Shown here: positions 19,403 to 27,782 of the stretch, piece by piece
How positions within the stretch are numbered: position 1 is the first letter of the stretch
How the letters are laid out: the number at the start of each line of letters is the position of its first letter
Source of the DNA: Tropicimonas sp033101155
GTDB taxonomy: Bacteria; Pseudomonadota; Alphaproteobacteria; Rhodobacterales; Rhodobacteraceae
NCBI RefSeq assembly: GCF_033101155.1
Contig: NZ_JAWMPX010000020.1
Span: 1-64,000, forward strand
DNA: 64,000 nt
Reading direction: 5' to 3'
Notes under the pieces: model-generated
The model's database searches: none
The model's input: only the letters and a program-made list of their open reading frames with translations
What the model was told of the DNA's origin: nothing
Translations under genes and position numbers: made by a program

Positions 19403-20494
19403 ATGTCCGAAGACTCGAAAACTCCGACACGCAAGAAGGGATCAGGCCTTGGCAAGATCTCTGGAAAACAGCGCGTCACCATGCAGGACATCGCCCGACT
19501 GGCCGGTTGTTCGCAATCCACTGTTTCCTTCGTCCTGAACGCCAATACATCGGTGAAGATCTCGGAACCGACGCGGCGGCGCGTGCTCGAGGTGGCGCGC
19601 GAGCTTGGCTACCGCCCGGCGAGCCTTCCCGGGCTGAACCGGAACCGGGCGCGCAACGAGGGCACGATCGCCTTCGTGATCGACAAGATCTCGACCAGCC
19701 CGGAAGGCATCGTCGCGCTGGACGGCGTACGACAGATCGCCCGCAATCTCGGCGCCATCGTTGTTGTCGCCGAGACAGATGGCGACCCGATGCTGGAGCC
19801 GCGTACCCTTGAGATGTTCATCGAGATGGGCGTGCAGGCGATAATCTATGCCTGCATCTTCACCCGCGAAGTCACCCTGCCGAACGCGCTGGTCGAGACA
19901 ACGACTCCGGTGGTGCTGCTCAACTGCTACACCGCCGACGGCGAACGTCCGGCCGTGGTGCCCGGCGAAATCGCCGGGGGGCATCGGGCGACCGCTGCGC
20001 TCCTGGCAGCAGGGCATCGGCGCGTCGGGACGATCACCGGCGAAAACTTCATGGAAGCCACGCGGGACCGCCTGCAAGGTTATCGCAACGCATTGGCCAC
20101 GGCTGATATTCCCTTCGCCCCGGAGCTGGTGGCCGAGGGCGACTGGTCGGCGTCCGCCGGCTATCGCGGCACGCAACAGCTCATGTCACTGGAGCAACCG
20201 CCGACTGCGATTTTCTGCCAGAACGACCGGATGGCGGTCGGCTGTTTCGAGGCGCTCAAGGAGATGGGCAAGCGAATCCCAGAGGAGATCTCGGTCGTGG
20301 GCTACGACGACGAGGAAATCGCCCGCCACCTTTCGCCGCCGCTGACATCGCTGATCCTGCCCAGCCGGGCCATGGGTCGCTGGGCGATGGAACGGATCAT
20401 GCGCGGTGATGGCCAACCCGAGGATGCCGGCGCGCTTGTGAAGCTCGAATGCGAACTGGTGGAACGGGATTCCATCGCGCCGCCGCCGGACTGA
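19403..20494 (+). CDS. LacI-family transcription regulator
   Basis: About 363 residues. The LacI-type helix-turn-helix and hinge are at about residues 27-80 (TMQDIARLAGCSQSTVSFVLNAN). A periplasmic-binding-protein-like effector domain follows, with AIFCQNDRMAVGCFEALKEMG and the SVVGYDDEEIARHLSPPLTSL segment typical of LacI members. A longer than usual basic N-terminal tail (about 25 residues) precedes the helix-turn-helix. Start choice: ATG at 19403 with TAAGG 8 bases upstream, or GTG at 19394. It is divergent from the PhnD-like gene. No sugar transport genes are adjacent, so the effector and regulon cannot be named. Confidence 0.9.
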   Translation: MSEDSKTPTRKKGSGLGKISGKQRVTMQDIARLAGCSQSTVSFVLNANTSVKISEPTRRRVLEVARELGYRPASLPGLNRNRARNEGTIAFVIDKISTSPEGIVALDGVRQIARNLGAIVVVAETDGDPMLEPRTLEMFIEMGVQAIIYACIFTREVTLPNALVETTTPVVLLNCYTADGERPAVVPGEIAGGHRATAALLAAGHRRVGTITGENFMEATRDRLQGYRNALATADIPFAPELVAEGDWSASAGYRGTQQLMSLEQPPTAIFCQNDRMAVGCFEALKEMGKRIPEEISVVGYDDEEIARHLSPPLTSLILPSRAMGRWAMERIMRGDGQPEDAGALVKLECELVERDSIAPPPD

Positions 20495-20604
20495 CAGTCC
20501 GGCGCGACGCCGACCCGAGAGGCTGCTGCGCTGCCGCCACCGGCTTTACCCGTAGCGCCAATCCGGCAAGACTGTGCGGGATCGGAACCATTCGGAAATG
20601 CAAA

Positions 20605-21516
20605 ATGCACAGCCTGCCCTTTCACACGCTCGACGTCTTCACCGACCGGCCCTATCTCGGCAATCCACTTGCCGTGGTTCTTGAGGCGGGCGGGCTCGAG
20701 ACGGCACAAATGCAAACCATCGCGCGCGAGTTCAATCTCTCCGAGACGATCTTCGTCATGCCCCCGCGCGACCCGGGCCACACCGCCCGCGTCCGCATCT
20801 TCTTTCCCACCGCCGAGATCCCCTTCGCCGGCCACCCGACACTGGGCTGCGCCGCGCTTCTGGCATGGATGCGCAACGGACCCCGCGATTTCGACGATGA
20901 CCTCGTGCTCGAAGAAGAGGCAGGGCTCGTCCCGGTGCAGATCTCGCGGCGGAACGGCAGGATTTCCGGCAGTTTCCGCGCCCCGGTCCGGCCTCATCCC
21001 CATGCCGGCGATGCTCCGACCGGCCTCCTCGCTAAGGCGCTCGGGCTGCCAGAAAGCGAGATCGGTTTCGGCGCGCACCGTCCCGGCCTCTTTGCTGGCG
21101 GACCGGCCTTTCTCTACGCGCCCGTGGCCGATCTCGACGCATTGGCATCCGCGCGCCCGATCGAGCCACATTGGTCCGCTCTGATGGCGGCCGGCACCGT
21201 GGATTCGGCCTACCTCTACACCCCGGACGGGGAGGCAGGCTTTCGGGCCCGAATGTTCTCGCCCACAGCAGGCATCCCGGAAGATCCAGCCACCGGATCG
21301 GCCTCGGCGATCCTCGCCGCGCAATTGCTGGCATCCGGCGCGCTGCCGGATGGGACGAGCGACTGGCGGCTGGTTCAAGGCGTGGAGATGGGTCGGGAGA
21401 GCCATGTCGGGCTACAGGTTTCAGTCTCCGGCAGCGCCCTGACCGAGGTCCGGATCTCTGGCGCTGCGGTGGAGGTCTCACAGGGGACGATCCTGCCACC
21501 GTCTTCCGGCGCATGA
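20605..21516 (+). CDS. PhzF-family isomerase-like protein
   Basis: A 303-residue protein with the two-lobed diaminopimelate-epimerase-like fold of PhzF enzymes. The N-terminal DVFTDRPYLGNPLAVV, the catalytic-Glu region NLSETIF, the PFAGHPTLG motif and the C-terminal EDPATGSASAILA are all present. Members catalyse proton shifts or isomerisations in small-molecule metabolism, and most bacterial copies have no known substrate. I start at MHSLPFHTLDVFT (20605), since the upstream frame lacks conservation. It follows the LacI gene by 110 bases and overlaps the next gene by ATGA. No phenazine genes are near. Confidence 0.9.
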   Translation: MHSLPFHTLDVFTDRPYLGNPLAVVLEAGGLETAQMQTIAREFNLSETIFVMPPRDPGHTARVRIFFPTAEIPFAGHPTLGCAALLAWMRNGPRDFDDDLVLEEEAGLVPVQISRRNGRISGSFRAPVRPHPHAGDAPTGLLAKALGLPESEIGFGAHRPGLFAGGPAFLYAPVADLDALASARPIEPHWSALMAAGTVDSAYLYTPDGEAGFRARMFSPTAGIPEDPATGSASAILAAQLLASGALPDGTSDWRLVQGVEMGRESHVGLQVSVSGSALTEVRISGAAVEVSQGTILPPSSGA

Positions 21517-22211
21517 GCCTGCGCGGCGCGTGCCTTGGCCTCTGCCTGAGCGCCAGCGCCACGTTTGGAGAACCTGTTCACCCCGCAGATTATGACCAGC
21601 TTGCCCGTGAATTGTCCGAGGTCATCGATTTCGAGCGCCTGCCGCAACGCCCGGAGCCGGGTTTCAACCTCGACAACCGTTTCTATGCGCGTGGCGCCTG
21701 GCTGGGCGAGCATTTCGCCGGCCAACAGATAACGGCGGACGCGGCGGGACATGACCGGCTCACCGATCCCGCTCCGGCAGGCTGGTTGAGCATCGCCAGT
21801 GGGGAACCGGGCCGCAATCTCTCCATCGCCTTTCATCGGGGCTTCGGCTCCAACGCGCTCTTCCCGCTCGGCGCCACCGGCTTCCCGGCGCTGGAGGCGC
21901 GCGGCGAGGGCGCAGTGGCGCTCCTTTTCGACCACGACCAGACCGCCCTGGGCTTCCGAATCCATACCGATTATCCCGACCCGCTCGGCGCGCGCCCGGC
22001 CCCCGAGGGCCAGCTGGAAGTCTCCTTCTTTGCCCGCAACGGCGCGCTCCTTGCGCGCCTTGAGCAGACGCCCGGCCCGGGCATTTCCGCTTTCGGCTAC
22101 CGCCATATCGGCGGCGGAGATGGGATCGCCGGGCTTGTGATCGTCAACACCGACCCCGGCGGCATCGCCATAGACGATATCATCTTTGCCAAGCCGCCCC
22201 TGCTGGGCTAG
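21513..22211 (+). CDS. Predicted secreted hypothetical protein
   Basis: A 232-residue protein that I do not recognise. It begins MSLRGACLGLCLSASATFGEPVHP, a short signal-peptide-like segment. The mature part looks like a beta-sandwich (ALFPLGATGFPALEARGEGAVALLF, LGFRIHTDYPDP, ISAFGYRHIGG, GIAIDDIIF). The final GGIAIDDIIFAKP-type strand is common in carbohydrate-binding-like or exosortase-linked domains. The start ATG overlaps the phzF stop (21513-21516), so the two are co-translated. The link to the PhzF protein is positional only. Confidence 0.75.
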   Translation: MSLRGACLGLCLSASATFGEPVHPADYDQLARELSEVIDFERLPQRPEPGFNLDNRFYARGAWLGEHFAGQQITADAAGHDRLTDPAPAGWLSIASGEPGRNLSIAFHRGFGSNALFPLGATGFPALEARGEGAVALLFDHDQTALGFRIHTDYPDPLGARPAPEGQLEVSFFARNGALLARLEQTPGPGISAFGYRHIGGGDGIAGLVIVNTDPGGIAIDDIIFAKPPLLG

Positions 22212-22286
22212 CGTCAGGTCAAGGCGTTGCGGGAATTCCATTCTGCATCAGGCGTTTCCGACAGCGCTCCATCGGAGGAGATGACC

Positions 22287-22580
22287 ATGCAAAAAGGCTA
22301 CTGGGTCGCGCATGTCGACGTGAAGGATCAGCGGGTCTTCGAGGAATACAAAGAGGCCGCCGCTAGGCCATTTGCCCGCTACGGGGCGCGATTCCTCGTC
22401 CGGGCCGGACAGTTTGATGTTCGCGAAGGCGAGTTGCATCCGCGCACGGTGGTGATCGAATTCCCGACCTTCGCCGATGCGCTTGCCTGCTATGACGATC
22501 CCGAGCACCAGGCGGCCAAGGCAATCCGTGATCCGATCGCCGATGGCGACCTGGTGATCGTCGAAGGCCACAGTGTCTGA
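22287..22580 (+). CDS. DUF1330-family protein
   Basis: A 97-residue protein of the DUF1330 dimeric ferredoxin-like fold: KGYWVAHVDVKDQRVFEEYK at the start, PFARYGARFLVRAG in the middle and the VVIEFPTFADALACYDDPEHQAAKA segment. The molecular role of the family is unknown. I prefer the ATG at 22287 because the GGAGGAG ribosome site (22274-22280) abuts the earlier ATG at 22281 and gives proper spacing only to the second. It follows the secreted hypothetical gene by 75 bases and may be separately transcribed. Confidence 0.9.
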   Translation: MQKGYWVAHVDVKDQRVFEEYKEAAARPFARYGARFLVRAGQFDVREGELHPRTVVIEFPTFADALACYDDPEHQAAKAIRDPIADGDLVIVEGHSV

Positions 22581-22645
22581 AAAACGCTCGCTGCGTTCCA
22601 ATTTCCGGTCTTGATACGCGCTCCTCGGGGCGGCATAGCTGAGGC

Positions 22646-23098
22646 ATGTTCACTGACCTGCTCAACCGCCTTTTCCACCCCGATCCCGCACCGCTGCCGG
22701 AGCTCGACGGCCGTCATGCCTTGGCCGGCCTGTTGGTCCGCACCGCCAAGACTGACGGTCTCTACGCTGTCGAGGAGATCCGCCGGATCGACCGCATTCT
22801 CGCGAAAACCTACGGTCTCAACCCCGTCGAGGCCGCGCAATTGCGCGCCGGGGCGGAGAAGCTTGAAGCGCAGGCGCCCGAGGATGGGCGCTTTGCAACT
22901 CTCGTTCGGGAGCGGCTCGATCGCGCGCATCGCGAGGCCGTGCTGGTGGCGATGTGGCGCGTTGCCCTGTCCGACGGGGTGGAACAAGCCGCGGAAGGGG
23001 CGTATCTGGCGCGGGCGAGCGAGCGGCTCGGCCTGGATGCCGAGGCCATCGACCGCGCCCGCAAGGCCGCTGAACAGGCCGACCCTTTCCAAGGCTGA
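22646..23098 (+). CDS. TerB-like tellurite-resistance-family protein (first of a tandem pair)
   Basis: A 150-residue all-helical cytoplasmic protein of the TerB/DjlA N-terminal family. Two acidic repeats are visible: ALAGLLVRTAKTDGLYAVEEIRRIDRIL at about 27-54 and AVLVAMWRVALSDGVEQAAEGAYLARASERLGL at about 94-126 (these positions span the D-G-x-x-x-x-E helices that form the TerB metal site). It is clearly related to the next gene in length and pattern, which suggests a local duplication. TerB proteins are tied to stress responses and membrane-associated complexes. No terA, terC, terD or terZ is nearby. Confidence 0.85.
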   Translation: MFTDLLNRLFHPDPAPLPELDGRHALAGLLVRTAKTDGLYAVEEIRRIDRILAKTYGLNPVEAAQLRAGAEKLEAQAPEDGRFATLVRERLDRAHREAVLVAMWRVALSDGVEQAAEGAYLARASERLGLDAEAIDRARKAAEQADPFQG

Positions 23099-23137
23099 GC
23101 TATTGGCGCGGCCTGTCTGATGTCATAGGTATTGCAG

Positions 23138-23581
23138 ATGTTTGCCGATCTTCTCAAACGCCTCGTCACGCCGGAGCCGGAGCAATTGCCCGACCCCGAC
23201 GCCCGCCTCGCGCTAACCGCCCTTTTGGTGCGGGTCGCGCGGTCCGACAATGACTATTCCATGGCTGAGCTGGACCGGATCGACCGGATCCTGATGCGCC
23301 GCTACGACCTTTCGCCCTTCGAGGCCGCCCATCTGCGCGGTCAGGCCGAGCAGTTGGAAGCCGAGGCGCCGGACACCGTGCGCTTCACCCGCGCGATCAA
23401 GGACGCAGTTCCCTACGAGGAACGCAGCGCCGTGGTCGAGGCGCTCTGGGCAGTGGTGCTGGCCGACGGGGTGCGGGACGAGGAAGAGGATGCGCTGATC
23501 CGGCTGGTGGCGAATCTGCTCGGCATCAACGACCGCGATTCCGCACTGGCGCGTCAACGGGTCGAGGCGAAGGGCCGCTAA
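23138..23581 (+). CDS. TerB-like protein (second of a tandem pair)
   Basis: A 147-residue paralogue of the preceding gene. Both start MF(T/A)DLL(N/K)RL, have LLVR(T/V)A(K/R)(T/S)D near residue 33 and (R)IDRIL near residue 50, and carry a second acidic helix pair (here VLADGVRDEEEDALIRLVANLLGI). I start at ATG 23138; a TTG at 23132 is also in frame. Its stop codon TAA (23579-23581) directly abuts the ATG of the next gene at 23582, so this pair and the PhnD-like protein probably form one operon. Confidence 0.85.
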   Translation: MFADLLKRLVTPEPEQLPDPDARLALTALLVRVARSDNDYSMAELDRIDRILMRRYDLSPFEAAHLRGQAEQLEAEAPDTVRFTRAIKDAVPYEERSAVVEALWAVVLADGVRDEEEDALIRLVANLLGINDRDSALARQRVEAKGR

Positions 23582-24340
23582 ATGCTCGCGCAGTTCCCGA
23601 TGTATGACCACCCGGGCGTCCGGGCCGAAACCGACGCCTTCTGGGCCGAAATCCGCGACCGCCTCCGCGAAACCGGGATCGATGCCCCCGAGACCCTGAC
23701 CCGTAGCGACGACCTCCATGCCGAATGGCACAGCCCCGACCTGCTGTTCGGACAGGCGTGCGGTCTGCCTTTCCGGGTCGAGCTTCACCAGAAGGTCGCG
23801 CTGATCGGAACACTGGATTACGGCCTGCCGGACATACCGCCCGGTCATTACAATTCGGTCTTCGTCGCCCGCAGAGACGACCCACGCAGCCGGCTGGAAG
23901 AGTTCGACGGCGCCGTGCTGGCCTTCAACGACCGCCACTCGCAATCGGGCTGGGGCACTGCGTGCGAAGCGCCGCTCTGCTTCCGGGTCGGCCCCGAAAC
24001 CGGCAGCCACCGCGACGCCGCCATCGCCATCGCGGAAGGTCGGGCCGACATTGCCGCGCTGGACGCGATCAGCTGGCGCCTGATCCAGGCCCATACGGAT
24101 CTCGCTGAACCGCTGAAGACGCTCGGGATGAGCGGCCACTCCCCTGGCCAAGCGCTGATCACCGCGTTCCCGCAGCATCTCCCCAGCCTCCGCAGCGCCA
24201 TCCGCGAGGGAATCGCTGCGCTGCCCGCCGCTTCCCGAGAGGCGCTCGGGATTCGCGCCTTCCTTCAAACCAGCCCGTCCGACTACCTCGCCGTTCCCAA
24301 TCCGCCTAGTCCTGAGGCATATGCGGTCGTTGCCGCCTGA
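23582..24340 (+). CDS. PhnD-like binding-protein-fold protein without a signal peptide
   Basis: A 252-residue protein with the PhnD-type periplasmic binding fold: FPMYDHPGVRAETDAFW at the start, a HSPDLLFGQACGLPF ligand-site segment, then LDYGLPDIPPGHYNSVFVAR, and SGHSPGQALITA near the hinge. It lacks any signal peptide or lipobox, so it should stay in the cytoplasm unless the start is mis-set. The ATG abuts the TerB-like stop with no spacer, so no upstream leader is available in this frame. There are no permease or ATPase partners of the Phn type. The role is unknown; it could be a cytoplasmic ligand sensor working with the TerB-like pair. Confidence 0.8.
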   Translation: MLAQFPMYDHPGVRAETDAFWAEIRDRLRETGIDAPETLTRSDDLHAEWHSPDLLFGQACGLPFRVELHQKVALIGTLDYGLPDIPPGHYNSVFVARRDDPRSRLEEFDGAVLAFNDRHSQSGWGTACEAPLCFRVGPETGSHRDAAIAIAEGRADIAALDAISWRLIQAHTDLAEPLKTLGMSGHSPGQALITAFPQHLPSLRSAIREGIAALPAASREALGIRAFLQTSPSDYLAVPNPPSPEAYAVVAA

Positions 24341-24435
24341 CCGAAAGGGTTAACAAGGGGTCAAATTGCCTTTCCGCGTTGCAATTGCCCAGCATTTGCG
24401 CCCTACTCTGCCACTGAAATAGCCAGGAAGCGCCC

Positions 24436-25215
24436 GTGAACGACACCACACCGCCCGTCATCGAAATCCATGACCTTCACAAGGCCTATGGGGCGCTCGA
24501 AGTTCTCAAGGGCGTAGACATGGTGGCGCGCAAGGGTGAAGTGGTCTCGCTGATCGGCTCCTCGGGCTCCGGCAAATCGACGCTCCTGCGCTGCGCCAAC
24601 CTGCTGGAAGACAGCCAACAGGGCGAGATCCGCTTCGAAGGCGAGCCGGTCACCTGGCATGGCGCCGGCCATCACCGCCGCCCGGGCGACCACAAACAGC
24701 TCATCCGCATCCGCACCAACCTGTCGATGGTCTTCCAGCAGTTCAACCTCTGGGCCCATATGACGATCCTCGAAAACGTCACGGAAGCCCCGATCACCGT
24801 GCTCAAGCGCGACCGGGCAGAGGTCGAGGCCTTGGGGCGTGAACTGCTTGCCAAGGTCGGCATTGGCGACAAATGCGATGTCTACCCCGCCCAGCTCTCC
24901 GGCGGCCAGCAACAGCGCGCCGCCATCGCCCGCGCATTGGCAATGGAACCCAAGGCGCTGCTCTTCGACGAGCCGACTTCCGCGCTGGACCCCGAGCTGG
25001 AACAGGAGGTCGTCAAGGTCATCAAGTCTCTGGCCCAGGAAGGCCGGACCATGCTTCTGGTGACCCATGATATGCGGCTCGCGGCCGATGTCTCCGACCA
25101 TGTCGTCTTTCTGCATCTGGGCAAGATCGAGGAAGAGGGCCCGCCTTCCGAACTCTTCGGCAATCCCCAAACCGACCGGCTGCGGCAGTTCCTGTCGCAC
25201 AGTCAGGACAAATAA
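24436..25215 (+). CDS. Polar amino acid/amine-type ABC transporter ATPase
   Basis: A 259-residue HisP/GlnQ-like ATPase. The Walker A GSSGSGKST is at about 41-49, the Q-loop in MVFQQFNLWAHMT, the signature LSGGQQQR at about 154-161, then Walker B LLFDEPTSALDPE and the H-loop LLVTHD. It energises the importer formed with the next three genes. It starts with GTG preceded by AGGAAG. It begins the import cluster; the 95 bases upstream carry AT-rich TTGC-containing repeats that could hold its promoter. Confidence 0.95.
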   Translation: MNDTTPPVIEIHDLHKAYGALEVLKGVDMVARKGEVVSLIGSSGSGKSTLLRCANLLEDSQQGEIRFEGEPVTWHGAGHHRRPGDHKQLIRIRTNLSMVFQQFNLWAHMTILENVTEAPITVLKRDRAEVEALGRELLAKVGIGDKCDVYPAQLSGGQQQRAAIARALAMEPKALLFDEPTSALDPELEQEVVKVIKSLAQEGRTMLLVTHDMRLAADVSDHVVFLHLGKIEEEGPPSELFGNPQTDRLRQFLSHSQDK

Positions 25216-25250
25216 CCTTTCAATATCAACCACCAACCGGGAGAAGATCC

Positions 25251-25967
25251 ATGAACAAGTTGATCCTCACCACCGCTGCCCTTGCGCTCGCTGCCAGCGC
25301 CGCAACGGCCGCCGATGTAATCCGCATGGGCACCGAGGGCGCCTACCCTCCGTGGAACCTCATCGACGACAATGGCGAAGTCGGGGGCTTCGAGCGCGAG
25401 CTGGGCGACGAGCTGTGCATGCGCGCCGAACTGACCTGCGAATGGGTCACCAATGACTGGGATTCGATCATCCCGAACCTGGTCTCGGGCAACTACGACA
25501 CCATCATCGCCGGCATGTCGATCACCGACGAACGCGACGAAGTCATCGACTTTACAATGCCCTACACGCCGCCGGATCCGTCGCTCTACGTCGCCATGGA
25601 AGAGGGCGTTGATCTGACGGGTGGCGTCGTTGCCGCCCAGACCGGCACCATTCAGGCGGCTTTCGTCGCCGAGAGCGGCGCCACGCTGGTCGAGTTCCCG
25701 GTGCCGGAAGACACCGTCGCCGCGGTCCGTAACGGCGAAGCCGATGCGGTTCTGGCCGATGCCTCCTTCCTGCAGGACGCCGTGAAGGCCGATTCCGAGC
25801 TGATGATCGTCGGCGACCCGGTTGCCCTCGGCGGCGGCGTCGGCCTGGGCCTGCGTGAAAGCGATGGCGAGCTGAAAGCCAAGTTCGATGCGGCAATCCA
25901 GTCCATGAAGGACGACGGCACGCTGAACGAACTGATCAAGAAATGGGAAGTCTCCAGCCTCTGGTAA
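25251..25967 (+). CDS. Periplasmic solute-binding protein (amino acid/amine type)
   Basis: A 238-residue bacterial extracellular solute-binding protein of family 3. The signal peptide MNKLILTTAALALAASAATAA is followed by DVIRMGTEGAYPPWN, the usual first strand that binds the ligand's amino group. FERELGDELCMRAEL and MSITDERDEVIDFTMPY are the next family blocks. The ATPase gene is 35 bases upstream. A perfect GC hairpin follows 8 bases after its stop, before the permeases. The ligand is inferred to be an amine or amino acid processed by the glutamine-synthetase-like enzymes downstream. Confidence 0.94.
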   Translation: MNKLILTTAALALAASAATAADVIRMGTEGAYPPWNLIDDNGEVGGFERELGDELCMRAELTCEWVTNDWDSIIPNLVSGNYDTIIAGMSITDERDEVIDFTMPYTPPDPSLYVAMEEGVDLTGGVVAAQTGTIQAAFVAESGATLVEFPVPEDTVAAVRNGEADAVLADASFLQDAVKADSELMIVGDPVALGGGVGLGLRESDGELKAKFDAAIQSMKDDGTLNELIKKWEVSSLW

Positions 25968-25975
25968 GACTTTCC

Positions 25976-26001
25976 GCCGGGGCGCGTCCACGCGCCCCGG
26001 C
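25976..26001 (+). terminator. Intra-operon hairpin after the binding-protein gene
   Basis: GCCGGGGCGCG-TCCA-CGCGCCCCGGC, a perfect 11-base stem with a 4-base loop, starts 8 bases after the binding-protein stop. There is no T run. Such hairpins stabilise the upstream mRNA or partly terminate, so that more binding protein than permease is made. Confidence 0.75.
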
Positions 26002-26135
26002 CCACCGACACCCAGAACAGACGGGCCGCACCTAAACCGCCCGCGGGACGGATTGCCATCTTCTCCTTTTGCTCGGATCCCTCGACCCTTGAAGGCCTGA
26101 CCTGGCTCTCCTGCTACCTCACGAACGGCAAGCAC

Positions 26136-26936
26136 ATGCTGTTCTATCAGTCTTTCCTGACGGTCCTGCTGCTTCTGGCCATCACCGCGCCGGTCTCGCT
26201 CGCCTTCGGATTCGGCGGCGCGATCGCTTCGCGCTCGCATTTCCCGCCACTCGCCTGGTTCGGCAAGCTCTACACATCGATCGTGCGCGGCGTGCCGGAT
26301 ATCGTCTTCTTTCTCTTCTTCGTCATCGCGCTCGACCAAGGCATCGAGTGGCTGCGCCATCAGGCCCTCTGCCCAGACTGGTCCGAGCCGATCCGGCAGG
26401 GCAACGACTTCCTCGTCTGCCCGCAAGCCAAGGCCCCGCTTTCCACCGCGCCGCAATGGATCCACGAAACCTATAATTTTTCGCTCGCGGTCTTCACCTT
26501 CGCCATCGTCTTCGGCGCCTTTGCAGCCAACGTGCTCTACGGCGCCATGAACGCCGTCCCCAAGGCACAGCTCGAAACGGCTCATGCCTATGGCATGTCG
26601 AACCGACAGACCTTCTGGCGCATTCTCGTCCCGCAGATGTGGGTCTATGCGCTGCCCGGCTTGGGCAATCTCTGGATGATCCTCATCAAGGCGACACCGC
26701 TTCTCTTCTTGCTCGGTGTGCGCGATATCGTCTACTGGGCGCGCGAGCTTGGCGGCTCCAAGACCGCCGTCTATGCGTACCCGCATGGCGACTGGCGCCT
26801 CTACTACTTCCTCTTCCTGCTGGTCTTCTACCTCGCCTTCACCCGTGTCTCCGAGATCATGATCGAACGGATGACCCGCAAGCTCTCCTACGGACAGGCC
26901 ACGGCCGCCGGCGAACAGATGAGGCGTGAAGCATGA
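26136..26936 (+). CDS. ABC transporter permease, first of two
   Basis: At least 266 residues of a HisMQ-type permease with several hydrophobic segments (QSFLTVLLLLAITAPVSLAF, then VFTFAIVFGAFAANVL). The EAA-type loop that docks the ATPase reads ETAHAYGMSNRQTFWRILVPQ. The coordinates give the first conventional start (ATG 26136). Upstream, in the same frame back to 26052, the sequence reads FCSDPSTLEGLTWLSCYL-TNGKH, which looks like genuine N-terminal protein and is contiguous with the permease, yet no ATG, GTG or TTG precedes it. ATT at 26052 is a possible start. The stop overlaps the next permease by ATGA (26933-26936). Confidence 0.9.
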   Translation: MLFYQSFLTVLLLLAITAPVSLAFGFGGAIASRSHFPPLAWFGKLYTSIVRGVPDIVFFLFFVIALDQGIEWLRHQALCPDWSEPIRQGNDFLVCPQAKAPLSTAPQWIHETYNFSLAVFTFAIVFGAFAANVLYGAMNAVPKAQLETAHAYGMSNRQTFWRILVPQMWVYALPGLGNLWMILIKATPLLFLLGVRDIVYWARELGGSKTAVYAYPHGDWRLYYFLFLLVFYLAFTRVSEIMIERMTRKLSYGQATAAGEQMRREA

Positions 26937-27772
26937 GCTGCGGCGACACTTTCCAGGCCTATGCCTTCCGCTCGCTCGGCTTCGGCGAACGGCTGCTGCC
27001 CAAATCGGATATCACGCTCTGCGATCAGGTCGTCCTGATCGGCTCCGGCCTGATCTGGAACATCTATTTCGCAGCTCTCGCCCTGCTGGTCGGCTTCTTC
27101 CTCGCTACTGCGCTTGCTATGGCCAAGGCCGCCCCGTCCCGCTGGATCCGCAAACCTGCCGAGTGGTTCATCTTCGTCTTCCGTGGCTCGCCGCTCTTCA
27201 TCCAGTTCTTTCTCGCCTACCTGGTCTTCGTGAAGCTGCCCAAGGTCGGGATCGAGTTCACCCTGCTTGGCATCGAATTCGGCGCCGGCACGCATTGGCT
27301 GACCCGCGCCTGGCTCGGCGCCACCATCGTGCTGATCTTCAACACCGCCGCCTATACCGGCGAGATCTTCTACGGCGCGCTGCGCTCCATCCCCAAGGGC
27401 GACCTCGAAGCCGCCGACGCCTATGGCTTGACCGGCTGGCCCCGCTTCCGCCGCATCGTCTGGCCGACCATGCTGCGTCTCGCCTGGCCCGCTTATACCA
27501 ACGAGGCGATCTTCCTCTTCCACGCCACGACACTGGTCTATTTCTCCGGTTTTCCGGCACGCAAGCAGATGGGCGACGCGCTCTACTACGCGAGTTATTT
27601 CGCCGACAAGACCTTCAACCCCTTCGTGCCATACCCCATCGTCGCCGGTTTCTTCATTCTCGGAACACTTGCGATTATCCTGATCTTCGGACGGATCGGG
27701 AAAAGGCTGAACCGACACCTGCCGCAAATCCAGCGCAAGCGCTTCCGTTTCCGCCCGCAATGGATCCGCTGA
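26933..27772 (+). CDS. ABC transporter permease, second of two
   Basis: A 279-residue HisMQ-type permease partner. The membrane segments include IYFAALALLVGFFLATALAMA and IVLIFNTAAYTGEIFYGAL. FRGSPLFIQFFLAYLV is a conserved family block. The coupling loop reads EAADAYGLTGWPRFRRIVWP. A Cys-containing N-terminal extension (MSCGDTFQAYAFRSLGFGERLLPKSDITLCDQ, given here as two parts of one 32-residue stretch) precedes the first helix, as in other members of this amine/amino-acid subgroup. It overlaps the first permease by four bases, and the next gene starts 10 bases after it. Confidence 0.93.
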   Translation: MSCGDTFQAYAFRSLGFGERLLPKSDITLCDQVVLIGSGLIWNIYFAALALLVGFFLATALAMAKAAPSRWIRKPAEWFIFVFRGSPLFIQFFLAYLVFVKLPKVGIEFTLLGIEFGAGTHWLTRAWLGATIVLIFNTAAYTGEIFYGALRSIPKGDLEAADAYGLTGWPRFRRIVWPTMLRLAWPAYTNEAIFLFHATTLVYFSGFPARKQMGDALYYASYFADKTFNPFVPYPIVAGFFILGTLAIILIFGRIGKRLNRHLPQIQRKRFRFRPQWIR

Positions 27773-27782
27773 GGAGAGCGCC

